DNA of 64,000 nt from Companilactobacillus formosensis (GTDB lineage Bacteria > Bacillota > Bacilli > Lactobacillales > Lactobacillaceae). Positions within the stretch are counted from its first letter, which is position 1, and every line of letters begins with the position of its first letter. Location: NCBI RefSeq assembly GCF_005405305.1, contig NZ_BJDU01000003.1, positions 186,001 through 250,000 on the forward strand, in the 5' to 3' direction. The translations under genes were made by a program, and so were the position numbers. Shown one piece after another: positions 9,801 through 17,786 of this stretch. Below the pieces are notes generated by a model that was not told the DNA's origin, did not search any database, and worked only from the letters and a program-made list of their open reading frames with translations.

Positions 9801-10374
9801 TATTGATGATTATGACAAAGTCAAAGACCGTTATGAATTTTTGACGCAACAACAAAATGATCTCTTACAAGCTAGAAGTCAGTTGCTAGATACGATGTCT
9901 GAAATGGATAAAGAAGTAACGACGAGATTCAAAAAGACATTCGATGAAGTATCAGAAGCCTTTGAAGAGATTTTTCCAGAAATGTTTGCTGGAGGTCGTG
10001 CCAAATTAGTTCTGACCGAACCAGATAACTTATTGGAATCAGGAATCGAAATTATTGCACAACCACCAGGGAAGAAATTCCAACGTTTAAGTCTATTGTC
10101 TGGTGGGGAAAAAGCTTTGACAGCGATTACTTTGCTCTTTGCGATTATCAAAGCTAAACCAGTTCCATTTTGTATCTTGGATGAGGTTGAAGCGTCACTT
10201 GATGATGCTAATGTTTATCGTTTTGCTAATTATTTAAATCAATATGATGATAATACTGAATTCATTGTTATTACTCACCGTAAAGGGACTATGATGAACG
10301 TAAATCGTTTGTATGGTGTAACCATGGAAGAATCTGGTGTTTCCAGAATATTGTCAGTTAAAGTCAAAGAATAG
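6829..10374 (+). CDS. smc: Chromosome partition protein SMC
   Basis: SMC is the ATPase core of bacterial condensin and acts with ScpA and ScpB, which are not in this window. The 1181-residue length is typical. Walker A GPNGSGKS lies at 31-38. Long coiled coils rich in Gln, Lys and Glu flank a hinge at about 505-665 (ending in the glycine-rich AGGSLTGG). The C-terminal head has the LSGGEKAL signature and Walker B FCILDEVEASLDD at about 1090-1125. It is translated 10 bases after rnc and 9 bases before ftsY. No frame breaks are visible. Confidence 0.98.
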   Translation: MPLKSLTINGFKSFADKTKIDFTSGITGIVGPNGSGKSNITEAIRWVMGEQSAKSLRGDKMVDVIFAGSATRPQMNRAEVILEFDNRNKELKTTQDEVVICRRLFRNGDTEFLINNKNCRLRDITELFMDSGMGKQSFSIISQGRVEAIFNSKPVERRSIIEESAGVSLFKQKKQQAENKLSDTTDNLHRVSDIVSELSKQVEPLKKQASIARDYKEQKTKYDDIYQKILTIEIRDLSNQKRQIDKELREVKASLQNISQQVTKANQQVEDNNQAVRTLTNQLDEKQAKLVEVTKTLEIYNSKIAVADERTGFNSTTKLTLTNQLKSVEEQKVKNDAKLVESNQKLAQCLEKITDFENKLKDLQQLKQKTPADIKDNIAQLRTDYVNLLQDQVTNNNEQKFSQRQLERVNAGISEQNSQLEEVTTNLESYKEDHQKIDAEIKKLVDDNQALLTRNQELEKSIQEITETGKSENNNYLKILENLQEIKARKKVLENMEQEHAGFFEGAKNILNNKARLSGIVGAVAELISVPQDYQLAIQTVVSNQLQSIVTEDEAAAKHAIAYLRQNRGGRATFLPLNIIQARTINTNDLNKAKRVTGFVGVASDLVTYDEKVKNIVKNILGNLLVAKNIDDATSISAAVNRKFRVVTLDGNIVNAGGSLTGGQQRRVNSSILSRKDELADLTKQLSKQELLMDQKQALVQDLRNQLVQYNAEKKRIDAKLANFNQSKSKFENEISTSQSEEKHFSERLDVIKYNLSKNQEEQTQINQDLATQKATAEKIQKEITATQQEIDQKQKLLTDFDTQLNKINHQEQELQTKLAVIKNNHANESDQNSYLKESISQANKQISELQGKLNDLDSEKSQLDLSNTEVKNRIKESQAEINDLQDVVAKLKAEREKQQALSTELNSKAQRNFDLQKAAADQQESLAIQNTKLSNQIDSRLDTLSQDYQLTYEASLQDLKRGDYDPEALKKEARLLKMGIEELGTVNLSAIDDYDKVKDRYEFLTQQQNDLLQARSQLLDTMSEMDKEVTTRFKKTFDEVSEAFEEIFPEMFAGGRAKLVLTEPDNLLESGIEIIAQPPGKKFQRLSLLSGGEKALTAITLLFAIIKAKPVPFCILDEVEASLDDANVYRFANYLNQYDDNTEFIVITHRKGTMMNVNRLYGVTMEESGVSRILSVKVKE

Positions 10375-10383
10375 GAGAAAATA

Positions 10384-11805
10384 ATGGGATTATTTGATCG
10401 AATTAAAAAAGCTTTTACCGGTAAATCTGATTCTGAAGAAAAAGAATTAGAGAAAAAATCTTCAGAACAAGCCCCTGAATCTGACCAAAATTCAAAACCA
10501 GAATCAGCTTCTCCTGAAGAGGAAAAAGAGTCTGCAACAGAAGCTCAACCAAAAGAAACTGCTGATGAATCAACAGTCAAAGGAAAAACTGAGCAACCAG
10601 TTGAAACTACTGCTGAAGAACCAGAATCAGAGCAAAAACCAAAATCAGAACCAGTAGAACCACAATCTGATCAGACTTCTGAAGAATCAACAAAAGAAGA
10701 AACTGTCGAACCTCAAGAAAAATCAGAAAGTACTTCTGAAGAACCTGTTCAAGAAGCTCATGAATCAGACAAAGATACTGGGGAAGAAACTACTGAACCA
10801 GTTGCTGAGGAAAATAAAGAGTCTGAAGAGCCTAAAGAATCCGAAGAACCAAAGGATGACGTTAAAGAATACGATGAAGGTTTAAAGAAGAGTCGTAATT
10901 CCTTTAGTTCTCGCTTGAATCATTTCCTAGCTAACTTTAGAAGTGTTGATGAAGATTTCTTTGATGATTTGGAAGAATTGTTGATTGAATCTGATGTTGG
11001 CTATGAAACAGCTATGCGTATTTCTGATGAATTGCGTGAAGAAGTTAAGTTAGAAAATGCCAAGAAAAAATCTGACGTTTCTAATGTTATCGTGCGTAAA
11101 TTAGTTGATATGTACGGTGAAGAAGGTAAGGATGAAGATAACGATTTGAAGTTCAGTACTGATAAGACACCAACTATCTTCTTGTTCGTCGGTGTTAATG
11201 GTGCTGGTAAAACTACTACTATCGGAAAACTAGCTCATCGCTATCAATCAGAAGGCAAGAAAGTCTTATTAGCTGCTGGCGATACCTTTAGAGCTGGTGC
11301 TATTGAACAATTGCAAGAATGGGGCAAACGTGTAAATGTTCCTGTTCAAGCAAGTAAAGCTCATACTGACCCTGCCTCTGTGGTTTATGATGCCGTTCAA
11401 CGAGCAGTTAATGAAGATTTCGATATCTTGTTAGTTGATACTGCTGGACGTTTGCAAAATAAAGAAGGCTTGATGCGTGAACTAGAAAAAATTAAACGTG
11501 TCATTACCCGTGAATTGCCAGATGCACCACAAGAAGTATTGTTAGTTCTTGATGGTTCAACGGGACAAAATGCTTTGAGTCAAGCTAAACAATTTAATGA
11601 AACAACTGATGTTTCCGGAATTGTTTTGACTAAATTGGATGGAAGTTCTCAAGGTGGGGTCGTCTTGGCAATCAGAAATGAATTGCATATTCCAGTTAAA
11701 TTGGTTGGTCTTGGTGAACAAATGGATGATTTACGTGACTTTGACCCAGAGAAATTCATTTATGGTTTATTCAAGGACTTGATTGTTGGAGCTCCTGATA
11801 AATAA
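10384..11805 (+). CDS. ftsY: Signal recognition particle receptor FtsY
   Basis: FtsY is the membrane receptor that docks ribosome-SRP complexes at the Sec translocon. It has 473 residues: a short basic N-terminus (MGLFDRIKKAFTGK) suited to lipid contact, an extremely acidic, repetitive A domain up to about residue 165 (many EES, EEP and KESEEP units), then the N and G domains. G motifs are GVNGAGKTTT (about 270), DTAGR and TKLDGSSQGG. Its partner Ffh is two genes downstream. The acidic linker is longer than in E. coli relatives of the same core size; such linkers are known to vary. Confidence 0.97.
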   Translation: MGLFDRIKKAFTGKSDSEEKELEKKSSEQAPESDQNSKPESASPEEEKESATEAQPKETADESTVKGKTEQPVETTAEEPESEQKPKSEPVEPQSDQTSEESTKEETVEPQEKSESTSEEPVQEAHESDKDTGEETTEPVAEENKESEEPKESEEPKDDVKEYDEGLKKSRNSFSSRLNHFLANFRSVDEDFFDDLEELLIESDVGYETAMRISDELREEVKLENAKKKSDVSNVIVRKLVDMYGEEGKDEDNDLKFSTDKTPTIFLFVGVNGAGKTTTIGKLAHRYQSEGKKVLLAAGDTFRAGAIEQLQEWGKRVNVPVQASKAHTDPASVVYDAVQRAVNEDFDILLVDTAGRLQNKEGLMRELEKIKRVITRELPDAPQEVLLVLDGSTGQNALSQAKQFNETTDVSGIVLTKLDGSSQGGVVLAIRNELHIPVKLVGLGEQMDDLRDFDPEKFIYGLFKDLIVGAPDK

Positions 11806-12146
11806 TGGATATTGATGAAACGACCCGGATCAATCTGTTGTATAATTTTTATCATTCATTATTGACGAAAAAGCAAAGCCGCTATATGGATCTCTATTAC
11901 GTAGAGGATTTTTCACTCAGTGAGATTTCTGAACAATTAGATGTTTCCAGACAAGCGGTATTAGATAATTTGCATCGTTCTGTCAATTTGTTAGAATCAT
12001 TTGAGAAAGAGCTCGGTTTAGTTGAGAAAACTCAAGAAATTGATGATATTTCAAAGAATCTCAGTCAATTGGTTCAAACTAAATATGCTGGTGATAAAGA
12101 ATTATTAGCATTAGTACAAAGAATTTCTAAAATAAATGAAATGTAG
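11805..12146 (+). CDS. ylxM: YlxM family DNA-binding protein, putative SRP-operon helix-turn-helix protein
   Basis: A 113-residue protein of the UPF0122/YlxM family, always found beside ffh in Firmicutes and related to sigma-70 region 4. The helix-turn-helix is at about residues 35-60 (SLSEISEQLDVSRQAVLDNL). In streptococci YlxM modulates SRP GTPase activity. The ATG overlaps the ftsY stop by one base and ffh follows after 9 bases, so translation is coupled to the SRP pathway genes. DNA binding is inferred from the fold only. Confidence 0.92.
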   Translation: MDIDETTRINLLYNFYHSLLTKKQSRYMDLYYVEDFSLSEISEQLDVSRQAVLDNLHRSVNLLESFEKELGLVEKTQEIDDISKNLSQLVQTKYAGDKELLALVQRISKINEM

Positions 12147-12155
12147 GAGTAGAGT

Positions 12156-13592
12156 ATGGCTTTTGAAGGATTAAGCGAACGTTTACAAAAAGTTTTTTCT
12201 TCCTTAAAGGGAAAAGGTAAGCTTTCTGACGAAGATGTTCGTAAAGTAATGCGTGAAGTTCGAATGGCCTTATTGGAAGCCGATGTTAATTTTGATGTCG
12301 TTAAGACTTTCGTTAAGACTGTACGTGAACGTGCCTTAGGCGCAGAAGTAATGGAAAGTTTGACTCCTTCACAACAAGTTATCAAGATTGTTGATGAAGA
12401 GTTAACTAAATTGATGGGACAAGAAGCGGTTCCATTGAATAAAGCACCACACATTCCAACGATTATTATGATGGTTGGTCTTCAAGGTGCTGGTAAAACT
12501 ACTACAGCTGGTAAATTAGCTAATCGTTTGAAGACAAATGATAAAGCTCGTCCATTGTTCATTGCCGGAGATGTTTATCGTCCTGCTGCTATCGAACAAT
12601 TGAAGACTATCGGTCAACAACTTGACGTACCAGTTTATGACGAGGGAACTGACAATGATCCAGTAGAAATCGTTAAAAATGGTTTGGCAGTAGCGAAAGA
12701 AAATAAGAATGACTATGTAATTATTGATACGGCTGGTCGTTTGGAAATCGATGAACAATTGATGGAAGAACTTCAAAAGATCAAAGATTTGGCACACCCA
12801 AATGAAATTTTATTCGTTGCCGATTCAATGACTGGTCAAGTAGCTGCTAAAGTTGCCCATGGTTTCGATGAACAATTAGATATCACTGGTGTTGTTTTGA
12901 CGAAGTTGGATGGTGACACTCGTGGTGGTGCTGCACTTTCAATTCGTTCTGTTACTGGTAAGCCAATCAAGTTCATTGGACAAGGTGAAAAACTCGACCA
13001 ATTAGATGTTTTCCATCCTGACCGTATGGCTAACCGTATCCTTGGTATGGGTGACATGTTGACCTTGATTGAAAAGGCCCAAACAGATTACGATGAAAAG
13101 CAAGCTAAAGAAGTAGCCGAAAAAATTCGTGAAAATAGTTTTGATTTCAATGATTTTATTGATCAAATGGATCAAATTCAAAAAATGGGTCCTTTGGATG
13201 AGTTGATGAAGATGATTCCCGGAATGGCCAATAATCCTGCTTTGGCTAATATCAATATTGGTGAAAAAGATATCGCTCACTTGAAGGCTATCGTTTATTC
13301 TATGACACCTAAAGAACGTGAAGATCCAGATCTTTTGAACCCTTCACGTCGTCGTAGAATTGCAGCTGGTTCTGGTCAAAGCGTCCAAAATGTTAACCGT
13401 ATGATCAAGCAATTCAAGCAATCCCGTGACATGATGAATAAAATGAGTAAAGGTAACATGGCCGGGATGGAACAATTGATGGGCAATGGCGTTCAAGGTC
13501 GATTAGGTAAAATGGCAATGAAGTCAATGGTTCGTCGTAATAAAAAGAAAAAGAAGAAGCGTTTAAAGAAGATTAAACGTTTTAAATCATAA
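12156..13592 (+). CDS. ffh: Signal recognition particle protein Ffh (SRP54)
   Basis: Ffh binds signal sequences and the 4.5S/6S scRNA and delivers nascent chains to FtsY. The 478-residue protein has an N domain, a G domain with GLQGAGKTTT (about residue 108), DTAGR and TKLDGDTRGG, and a Met-rich M domain (about 300-440) containing the RNA-binding SRRRRIAAGSG segment. The C-terminus is very lysine-rich. The scRNA gene itself is not in the window. A strong terminator follows immediately. Confidence 0.98.
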   Translation: MAFEGLSERLQKVFSSLKGKGKLSDEDVRKVMREVRMALLEADVNFDVVKTFVKTVRERALGAEVMESLTPSQQVIKIVDEELTKLMGQEAVPLNKAPHIPTIIMMVGLQGAGKTTTAGKLANRLKTNDKARPLFIAGDVYRPAAIEQLKTIGQQLDVPVYDEGTDNDPVEIVKNGLAVAKENKNDYVIIDTAGRLEIDEQLMEELQKIKDLAHPNEILFVADSMTGQVAAKVAHGFDEQLDITGVVLTKLDGDTRGGAALSIRSVTGKPIKFIGQGEKLDQLDVFHPDRMANRILGMGDMLTLIEKAQTDYDEKQAKEVAEKIRENSFDFNDFIDQMDQIQKMGPLDELMKMIPGMANNPALANINIGEKDIAHLKAIVYSMTPKEREDPDLLNPSRRRRIAAGSGQSVQNVNRMIKQFKQSRDMMNKMSKGNMAGMEQLMGNGVQGRLGKMAMKSMVRRNKKKKKKRLKKIKRFKS

Positions 13593-13594
13593 AA

Positions 13595-13640
13595 AAAATA
13601 GATGCTGTCAAGAAAAAAACTTTACAGCATCTATTTTTTT
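13595..13640 (+). terminator. Intrinsic terminator after ffh
   Basis: ATAGATGCTGT (13598-13608) pairs perfectly with ACAGCATCTAT (13624-13634), flanked by A and T runs. It ends the rnc-smc-ftsY-ylxM-ffh operon. The right arm also holds the -35 of the next promoter. Confidence 0.9.
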
Positions 13641-13649
13641 GTGTATACT
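13621..13649 (+). promoter_or_regulatory. Promoter of rpsP-rimM-trmD
   Basis: TTTACA (13621-13626) and TATACT (13644-13649) are spaced exactly 17 bases apart, 34 bases before the rpsP ATG. The -35 lies inside the 3' arm of the ffh terminator, so the two signals are physically merged. Confidence 0.7.
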
Positions 13650-13682
13650 AACAAAGTTAAGTATTTAGGAGGAAACAAACAT

Positions 13683-13955
13683 ATGTCAGTTAAAATCAGA
13701 ATGAAACGTATGGGTAGTAAGTTAAGACCATTTTACAGATTGGTAGTTGCAGATTCACGTTCACCACGTGATGGTCGCTTTATCGAACAAGTTGGTTACT
13801 ACAACCCAATTTCACAACCAGAAGAAATCAAGTTGGATGATGACAAGATCGTTGAATGGTTAAACAAAGGTGCACAACCTTCAGATACTGTTCGTCACTT
13901 GTTGAAACAACACGGAATTATGCAAAAGTTCCACGAAAGCAAATTTACAAAATAG
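13683..13955 (+). CDS. rpsP: 30S ribosomal protein S16
   Basis: S16 is a small-subunit assembly protein. The frame is open upstream to 13602, but that part overlaps the ffh terminator; the ATG at 13683 has AGGAGG 9 bases upstream and yields the standard 90-residue protein [26 protein letters not shown] (first part only conserved block named: [16 protein letters not shown]). It leads the rpsP-rimM-trmD group. The C-terminal extension is short and lysine-poor compared with other S16 proteins. Confidence 0.97.
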   Translation: MSVKIRMKRMGSKLRPFYRLVVADSRSPRDGRFIEQVGYYNPISQPEEIKLDDDKIVEWLNKGAQPSDTVRHLLKQHGIMQKFHESKFTK

Positions 13956-13963
13956 TAATTTTT

Positions 13964-13999
13964 AATGGGACCAGACAATTGTCGTGGTTCCATTTTTAT
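13964..13999 (+). terminator. Hairpin with U-run between rpsP and rimM
   Basis: AATGGGACCA (13964-13973) pairs with TGGTTCCATT (13985-13994) through 10 bp with one G-U; a GACA/TGTC inner stem tops it. Five T follow. It probably acts as a partial terminator that keeps rimM-trmD mRNA below rpsP mRNA. Confidence 0.65.
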
Positions 14000-14012
14000 T
14001 CACGGAGGAAAA

Positions 14013-14519
14013 ATGACTGAAAAATTATATCGTGTTGGTACTATCGTAAATACTCATGGTATTAAAGGCGAATTGCGAGTAATCCCAATTACCGATTTTC
14101 CTAAAGACCGTTTTAAGTCGGGTGCAAAATTGTTCTTGAAAGATAATACTGAATTTGTCGTTGAATCATCACGTCCACACAAAAATTTTGTCTTAGTCAA
14201 ATTAAAGGGCTATGACAATATTAATGACGTCGAAAAATTTGTTAAATCAGAATTATTTGCTAATGGTGAAGAAGTTAATGATTTAAACGATGGAGAATTT
14301 TTGTACAGCCAAATTATCGGTTTAAATGTAATCGATAAAGATTTGGGTGAGGTCGGCAAAATTACTGAAATCATGGAACTAGGTTCTAATGATGTTTGGG
14401 TCGTCAAGAGTCCAAAGTATAAGGAAATTTTGTTGCCTTACATTGATGATGTAATTAAAGAAGTTGACCTTGAAAATAAAGAGGTCAAAGTTGAAATACC
14501 GGATGGGTTGATAGATTAA
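14013..14519 (+). CDS. rimM: 16S rRNA processing protein RimM
   Basis: RimM assists maturation of the 30S head domain and binds S19. An upstream ATG at 13965 lies inside the rpsP-rimM hairpin; the ATG at 14013 follows GGAGG by 6 bases and gives 168 residues, the normal size. The N-terminal [18 protein letters not shown] block is the family signature, and a C-terminal PRC-barrel domain (about 95-165) contains GEVGKI-like and NDVWVV segments. Its last base overlaps the trmD start. Confidence 0.96.
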   Translation: MTEKLYRVGTIVNTHGIKGELRVIPITDFPKDRFKSGAKLFLKDNTEFVVESSRPHKNFVLVKLKGYDNINDVEKFVKSELFANGEEVNDLNDGEFLYSQIIGLNVIDKDLGEVGKITEIMELGSNDVWVVKSPKYKEILLPYIDDVIKEVDLENKEVKVEIPDGLID

Positions 14520-15247
14520 TGGATATTACAATTTTAAGTATTTTTCCAAAAATGTTTCAAGCGCTAAATGAGTCATTGATTGGAAAAGCACAGGAAAAAG
14601 AACTCGTAAATATTGATGTCGTTGATTTTCGTGACTTTACTACTAATAAGCAAAATCACGTTGACGATGCACCATATGGTGGTGGAGCCGGGATGTTATT
14701 GCAAGCTCAACCAATTTACGACGCAATGGATTATGTTGAAAAGAAAAAGCCGGGTAAAAAGAGAGTTGTTTTGTTAGACCCAGCTGGTAAAACTTTCAAC
14801 ACTAAGATGGCCAAGGATTTTGCTAAAGAAGATCAATTGGTATTCATCTGTGGACATTACGAAGGTTTTGATGAACGTGTCAAAGATTTGGTGACTGATG
14901 AAGTGTCGATCGGTGATTATATTTTGACGGGTGGCGAATTGCCAACGATGAGTATGATCGATGCGACGTTACGTTTCGTGCCAGGCGTGTTGGGAAACTC
15001 ATTTTCAGCTGAAGAGGAATCTTTCTCCAATAACTTGTTAGAGTATCCTCAATATTCCCGTCCGGCCGATTTTCGCGGCAAAAAGGTTCCTGACGTGTTA
15101 ATTAGTGGAGACCATGAAAAAATCCGTCTCTGGCGTTTAGAACAAGCTCTGAAGAAGACTTTGGAACGTCGTCCTGATTTATTGGAGCATGCTTCATTGA
15201 CTGACGAAGAAAAGAAGCTTTTACGCAAAATTCGTCAAAATAACTAG
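14519..15247 (+). CDS. trmD: tRNA (guanine37-N1)-methyltransferase TrmD
   Basis: TrmD methylates G37 next to the anticodon, preventing +1 frameshifts. The 242-residue SPOUT enzyme shows [10 protein letters not shown] at the start, [14 protein letters not shown] (about residues 50-63), [12 protein letters not shown], and the knot segment [13 protein letters not shown]. Its ATG overlaps the rimM stop by one base (TAATG), a sign of coupled translation. rplS follows with its own promoter rather than by simple read-through. Confidence 0.97.
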   Translation: MDITILSIFPKMFQALNESLIGKAQEKELVNIDVVDFRDFTTNKQNHVDDAPYGGGAGMLLQAQPIYDAMDYVEKKKPGKKRVVLLDPAGKTFNTKMAKDFAKEDQLVFICGHYEGFDERVKDLVTDEVSIGDYILTGGELPTMSMIDATLRFVPGVLGNSFSAEEESFSNNLLEYPQYSRPADFRGKKVPDVLISGDHEKIRLWRLEQALKKTLERRPDLLEHASLTDEEKKLLRKIRQNN

Positions 15248-15276
15248 TTTACAATTAAGTTCAAATAAAGTATCAT
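15248..15276 (+). promoter_or_regulatory. Promoter of rplS
   Basis: TTTACA (15248-15253) and TATCAT (15271-15276) are spaced 17 bases apart, immediately after the trmD stop. Transcription would begin near 15283, leaving a leader of about 75 bases. Confidence 0.65.
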
Positions 15277-15282
15277 ATTAAG

Positions 15283-15345
15283 AGTGTTTGAACGCACATA
15301 TTAACGATATTCCGCTGTATGTCCGAGATATATAAGAGTGTCGGT
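15283..15345 (+). ncRNA. Candidate L19 leader (autoregulatory mRNA leader)
   Basis: The untranslated region between the rplS promoter and its ribosome binding site contains short GC-bearing blocks (ATTCCGCTGTATGTCCGAGATAT at 15309-15331 in pieces) and possible pairings of GCACATA (15294-15300) with TATGTCC and of GATAT with ATATC-like segments. An L19 leader family is known upstream of rplS in Firmicutes. I infer membership from position and general look; no covariance check was possible. Confidence 0.45.
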
Positions 15346-15360
15346 AGGGAGAAATTATTT

Positions 15361-15714
15361 ATGAATAAATTAATTCAAGATATTACTAAAGAACAATTAC
15401 GTTCTGATATTCCTGACTTCCGTAGTGGTGACACTATTCGTGTACATGCTAAGGTTGTTGAAGGTTCACGTGAACGTATTCAATTATTCGAAGGTGTCGT
15501 AATCAAGAGACATGGTTCAGGAATTAGTGCCACATACACTGTTCGTAAGGTAAGTAACGGTGTTGGTGTTGAAAGAACATTCCCATTGAACACACCTCGT
15601 GTTGATCAAATCGAAGTTATCAGACATGGTCGTGTACGTCGTAGCAAGCTTTACTACCTACGTGCTCGTACAGGTAAGGCTGCTCGTATTAAAGAACGTC
15701 GTCGTGACATCTAA
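15361..15714 (+). CDS. rplS: 50S ribosomal protein L19
   Basis: L19 lies at the 30S-50S interface. The ATG at 15361 ([14 protein letters not shown]) gives 117 residues; an in-frame ATG at 15319 would add 14 unconserved residues and lies within the leader. AGGGAG is 8-9 bases upstream. The conserved core [19 protein letters not shown] and the C-terminal [18 protein letters not shown] are present. Followed by a bidirectional terminator shared with the convergent RpiR gene. Confidence 0.97.
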   Translation: MNKLIQDITKEQLRSDIPDFRSGDTIRVHAKVVEGSRERIQLFEGVVIKRHGSGISATYTVRKVSNGVGVERTFPLNTPRVDQIEVIRHGRVRRSKLYYLRARTGKAARIKERRRDI

Positions 15715-15743
15715 TTTAATGCAAACAGTGAAGTTAAACTTCT

Positions 15744-15782
15744 AAAAAAATAAACCATCTATAAAAGGTGGTTTATTTTTTT
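15744..15782. terminator. Bidirectional terminator between rplS and rpiR-type gene
   Basis: AATAAACCATCT (15749-15760) pairs with 15766-15777 over 12 bp including a T-G pair, loop ATAAA, with A and T runs on the two sides. It serves rplS on the plus strand and the RpiR regulator on the minus strand, overlapping the last codons of the latter. Confidence 0.85.
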
Positions 15783-16642
15783 TGCTCTGAAAATCTAGAA
15801 TCGGAGAATAATTTTTCAGATGCCAAACGGTGTCGTTGATTATTGTCATAATTGGCTACGAACAATCCAGAATACAGCGTGTTTAAAACGTAATCAATAG
15901 CGACACTTGAAGCAAAAGAAGAAATTTTTTCGGTGGAATTTTCTGAATCATTGACCGGGATGACTAGATCACTGAGTTGAGCAATTTTGGAATTTTCGTC
16001 AGCTGTGATGGCAATGATACAACAGCCATTGAGCCTTAGAATCTTTGTCATCTGATAAGTACTCTTTGTTTGGCCACTGTAGGAAATTACTAGGGCACAG
16101 TCATCTTTTTGAAAATTAGCTGCTAAGAAGTTACTTTCTTCAACCAAAGTTGGCAATTGTGCGTGAAAATTGATTTTCATTAATTTATTTTGAAAACTTA
16201 ATGCTGAAATATAAGTATCGCCGTATGCAAAAATACCTAAATGTTTAGCTTTTAAAATTAAGCGAATAGCTTTTTCCAAGGTAGAATTATCTAAGAGTTC
16301 ACTCGTCTGTTTGATTGATGTTTCCATGACGTTGGCGATTTTTTGAGCAATTTCTTTATTAGAGTCATCTTCAGTAAAAGGAAAGTCGGGATCAATCGTT
16401 GATATATCGTCGTAATGCTTTTGCAGTTCAGCTGACAGTTTGATCTTGAAATCTTTGAAACCCTTCAATCCAATTTTTCGACATAGTCTGACAACTGTAG
16501 AAGTTGAACTGAAAGTGTTGGTAGCCAATTTTTGAATCGATAAATTTAAAACGTCTTCCTTATTTTTTAAAATGTAATTGGCCAAATCTTTTTCGGACCC
16601 GTTGAAGTTATCTTGAGCCTTTAATTGATTAATAATTGTCAT
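15773..16642 (-). CDS. MurR/RpiR family transcriptional regulator
   Basis: A 289-residue regulator. An N-terminal HTH_6 domain (about 1-77) includes LSIQKLATNTFSSTSTVVRL as recognition region; a SIS (sugar isomerase) domain (about 125-255) contains LGIFAYGDTY and CALVISYSGQT, which binds phosphosugars in this family. It is divergent from the Gfo/Idh/MocA oxidoreductase gene with 127 bases between the starts, so control of that gene by a sugar phosphate is a reasonable inference. The physiological ligand is unknown. AGGTG precedes the start. Confidence 0.92.
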   Translation of the reverse strand: MTIINQLKAQDNFNGSEKDLANYILKNKEDVLNLSIQKLATNTFSSTSTVVRLCRKIGLKGFKDFKIKLSAELQKHYDDISTIDPDFPFTEDDSNKEIAQKIANVMETSIKQTSELLDNSTLEKAIRLILKAKHLGIFAYGDTYISALSFQNKLMKINFHAQLPTLVEESNFLAANFQKDDCALVISYSGQTKSTYQMTKILRLNGCCIIAITADENSKIAQLSDLVIPVNDSENSTEKISSFASSVAIDYVLNTLYSGLFVANYDNNQRHRLASEKLFSDSRFSEQKK

Positions 16643-16678
16643 AATGTTTCACCTAATTTGTTTTTAATATAAAAATAA

Positions 16679-16708
16679 TTGGAACATTTTTACCGTTTTG
16701 TATATATT
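16679..16708 (+). promoter_or_regulatory. Promoter of the Gfo/Idh/MocA oxidoreductase gene
   Basis: TTGGAA (16679-16684) and TATATT (16703-16708) are spaced 18 bases apart, 62 bases before the start codon in the divergent intergenic region. No clear palindromic operator for the RpiR protein is evident by eye. Confidence 0.5.
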
Positions 16709-16769
16709 ACGTTATTACTTAATAAGTCGTGGTTCAATGGAGATGATAAAAGATTTGGAGGTATGAAAA

Positions 16770-17753
16770 ATGAAATTAGCAATTATTGGTTCAGGTAATA
16801 TCGTACATGACTTTTTGACGATTACTAAGGATCTAAAAGAAACCCAACTGACAGCCATCATTGGGACAAACAGAAGTATTGATATTTTGAAGCAATTACA
16901 AAGCAAATATCATATTGGACAAGTATTTACCGATTTTGATGAGGCTTTAAAGAAGAGCGATTTTGATACTGTCTACGTGGCAGTTCCTAATTTCTTACAC
17001 TATCAATTTGCTAAAAAAGCTTTGGAAAATGGTAAGAATGTCATTTCTGAGAAACCTTTCACGGTCAAGTATGAAGAATTTGAAGATCTGAAGAAAATTG
17101 CTCTAGAAAAACATCTCGTCTTGCTAGAAGCAATTACAACTCAATATTTGCAAAACTTTCTTGATTTAAAAAAGAAGTTGCCTGAATTGGGTGATTTAAA
17201 AATTATTGAAAGTAATTATTCACAATATTCATCTCGATACGATGCCTTTAAAGCCGGAAAAATTTTACCAGCATTTGATCCTAAAAAGGGTGGCGGAGCC
17301 TTGATGGATCTTAATATTTATAATATTCATTTTATCGTTGGTTTGTTGGGTCGTCCTAAGATGATAACGTATTTGCCAAATATCGAGCGAGACATTGATA
17401 CGTCGGGTATTTTGACTTTGGACTATGGCTCAATCAAAGCCGTAGCTATTGGCGCAAAAGATTCAGTCATTCCATTTAGAAGTAGCGTTGTTCAAGGTAA
17501 TCACGGCTCAATTGTAGTCAATGGTCCAACTAATGAGATGAAATCATTTGATATTTATGACAATGATAAAGAATTAGTTGAAAAAATCGATCACAATGTT
17601 TATCCACATCGGATGTATCAGGAATTTGTTGAATTTGAAAAGATTATTCGAACTCACGATTTATCAGCGGTACAACAACACTTGCAACATAGTGAGGATG
17701 TCATGTGGGTCGTGAAAAAAGCCTTAGAATCAGCCAATTTAAAATTAGACTAA
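16770..17753 (+). CDS. Gfo/Idh/MocA family NAD(P)-dependent oxidoreductase
   Basis: A 327-residue dehydrogenase of the Gfo/Idh/MocA superfamily, which act on sugars, inositols or related polyols. The N-terminal Rossmann fold opens MKLAIIGSGNI; the family's EKP motif is at SEKPFTV (about residues 93-99); the C-terminal domain carries GGALMDLNIYNIHF, containing the likely catalytic Asp and His pair. The ATG has GGAGG about 10 bases upstream. The substrate cannot be told from sequence. Single gene, ended by a bidirectional terminator, and probably governed by the divergent RpiR protein. Confidence 0.92.
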   Translation: MKLAIIGSGNIVHDFLTITKDLKETQLTAIIGTNRSIDILKQLQSKYHIGQVFTDFDEALKKSDFDTVYVAVPNFLHYQFAKKALENGKNVISEKPFTVKYEEFEDLKKIALEKHLVLLEAITTQYLQNFLDLKKKLPELGDLKIIESNYSQYSSRYDAFKAGKILPAFDPKKGGGALMDLNIYNIHFIVGLLGRPKMITYLPNIERDIDTSGILTLDYGSIKAVAIGAKDSVIPFRSSVVQGNHGSIVVNGPTNEMKSFDIYDNDKELVEKIDHNVYPHRMYQEFVEFEKIIRTHDLSAVQQHLQHSEDVMWVVKKALESANLKLD

Positions 17754-17786
17754 AAAAATCCGTTATCGTTTGATAGCGGATTTTTA
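17754..17786. terminator. Bidirectional terminator
   Basis: AATCCGTTATC (17757-17767) pairs with GATAGCGGATT (17772-17782) around GTTT, with A and T runs outside. It separates the oxidoreductase gene from the convergent hypothetical gene. Confidence 0.85.

Noticed and set aside
13602-13682. N-terminal extension of S16
   Set aside because: The extra 27 codons coincide with the ffh terminator and the rpsP promoter, and the ATG at 13683 has a proper ribosome binding site.
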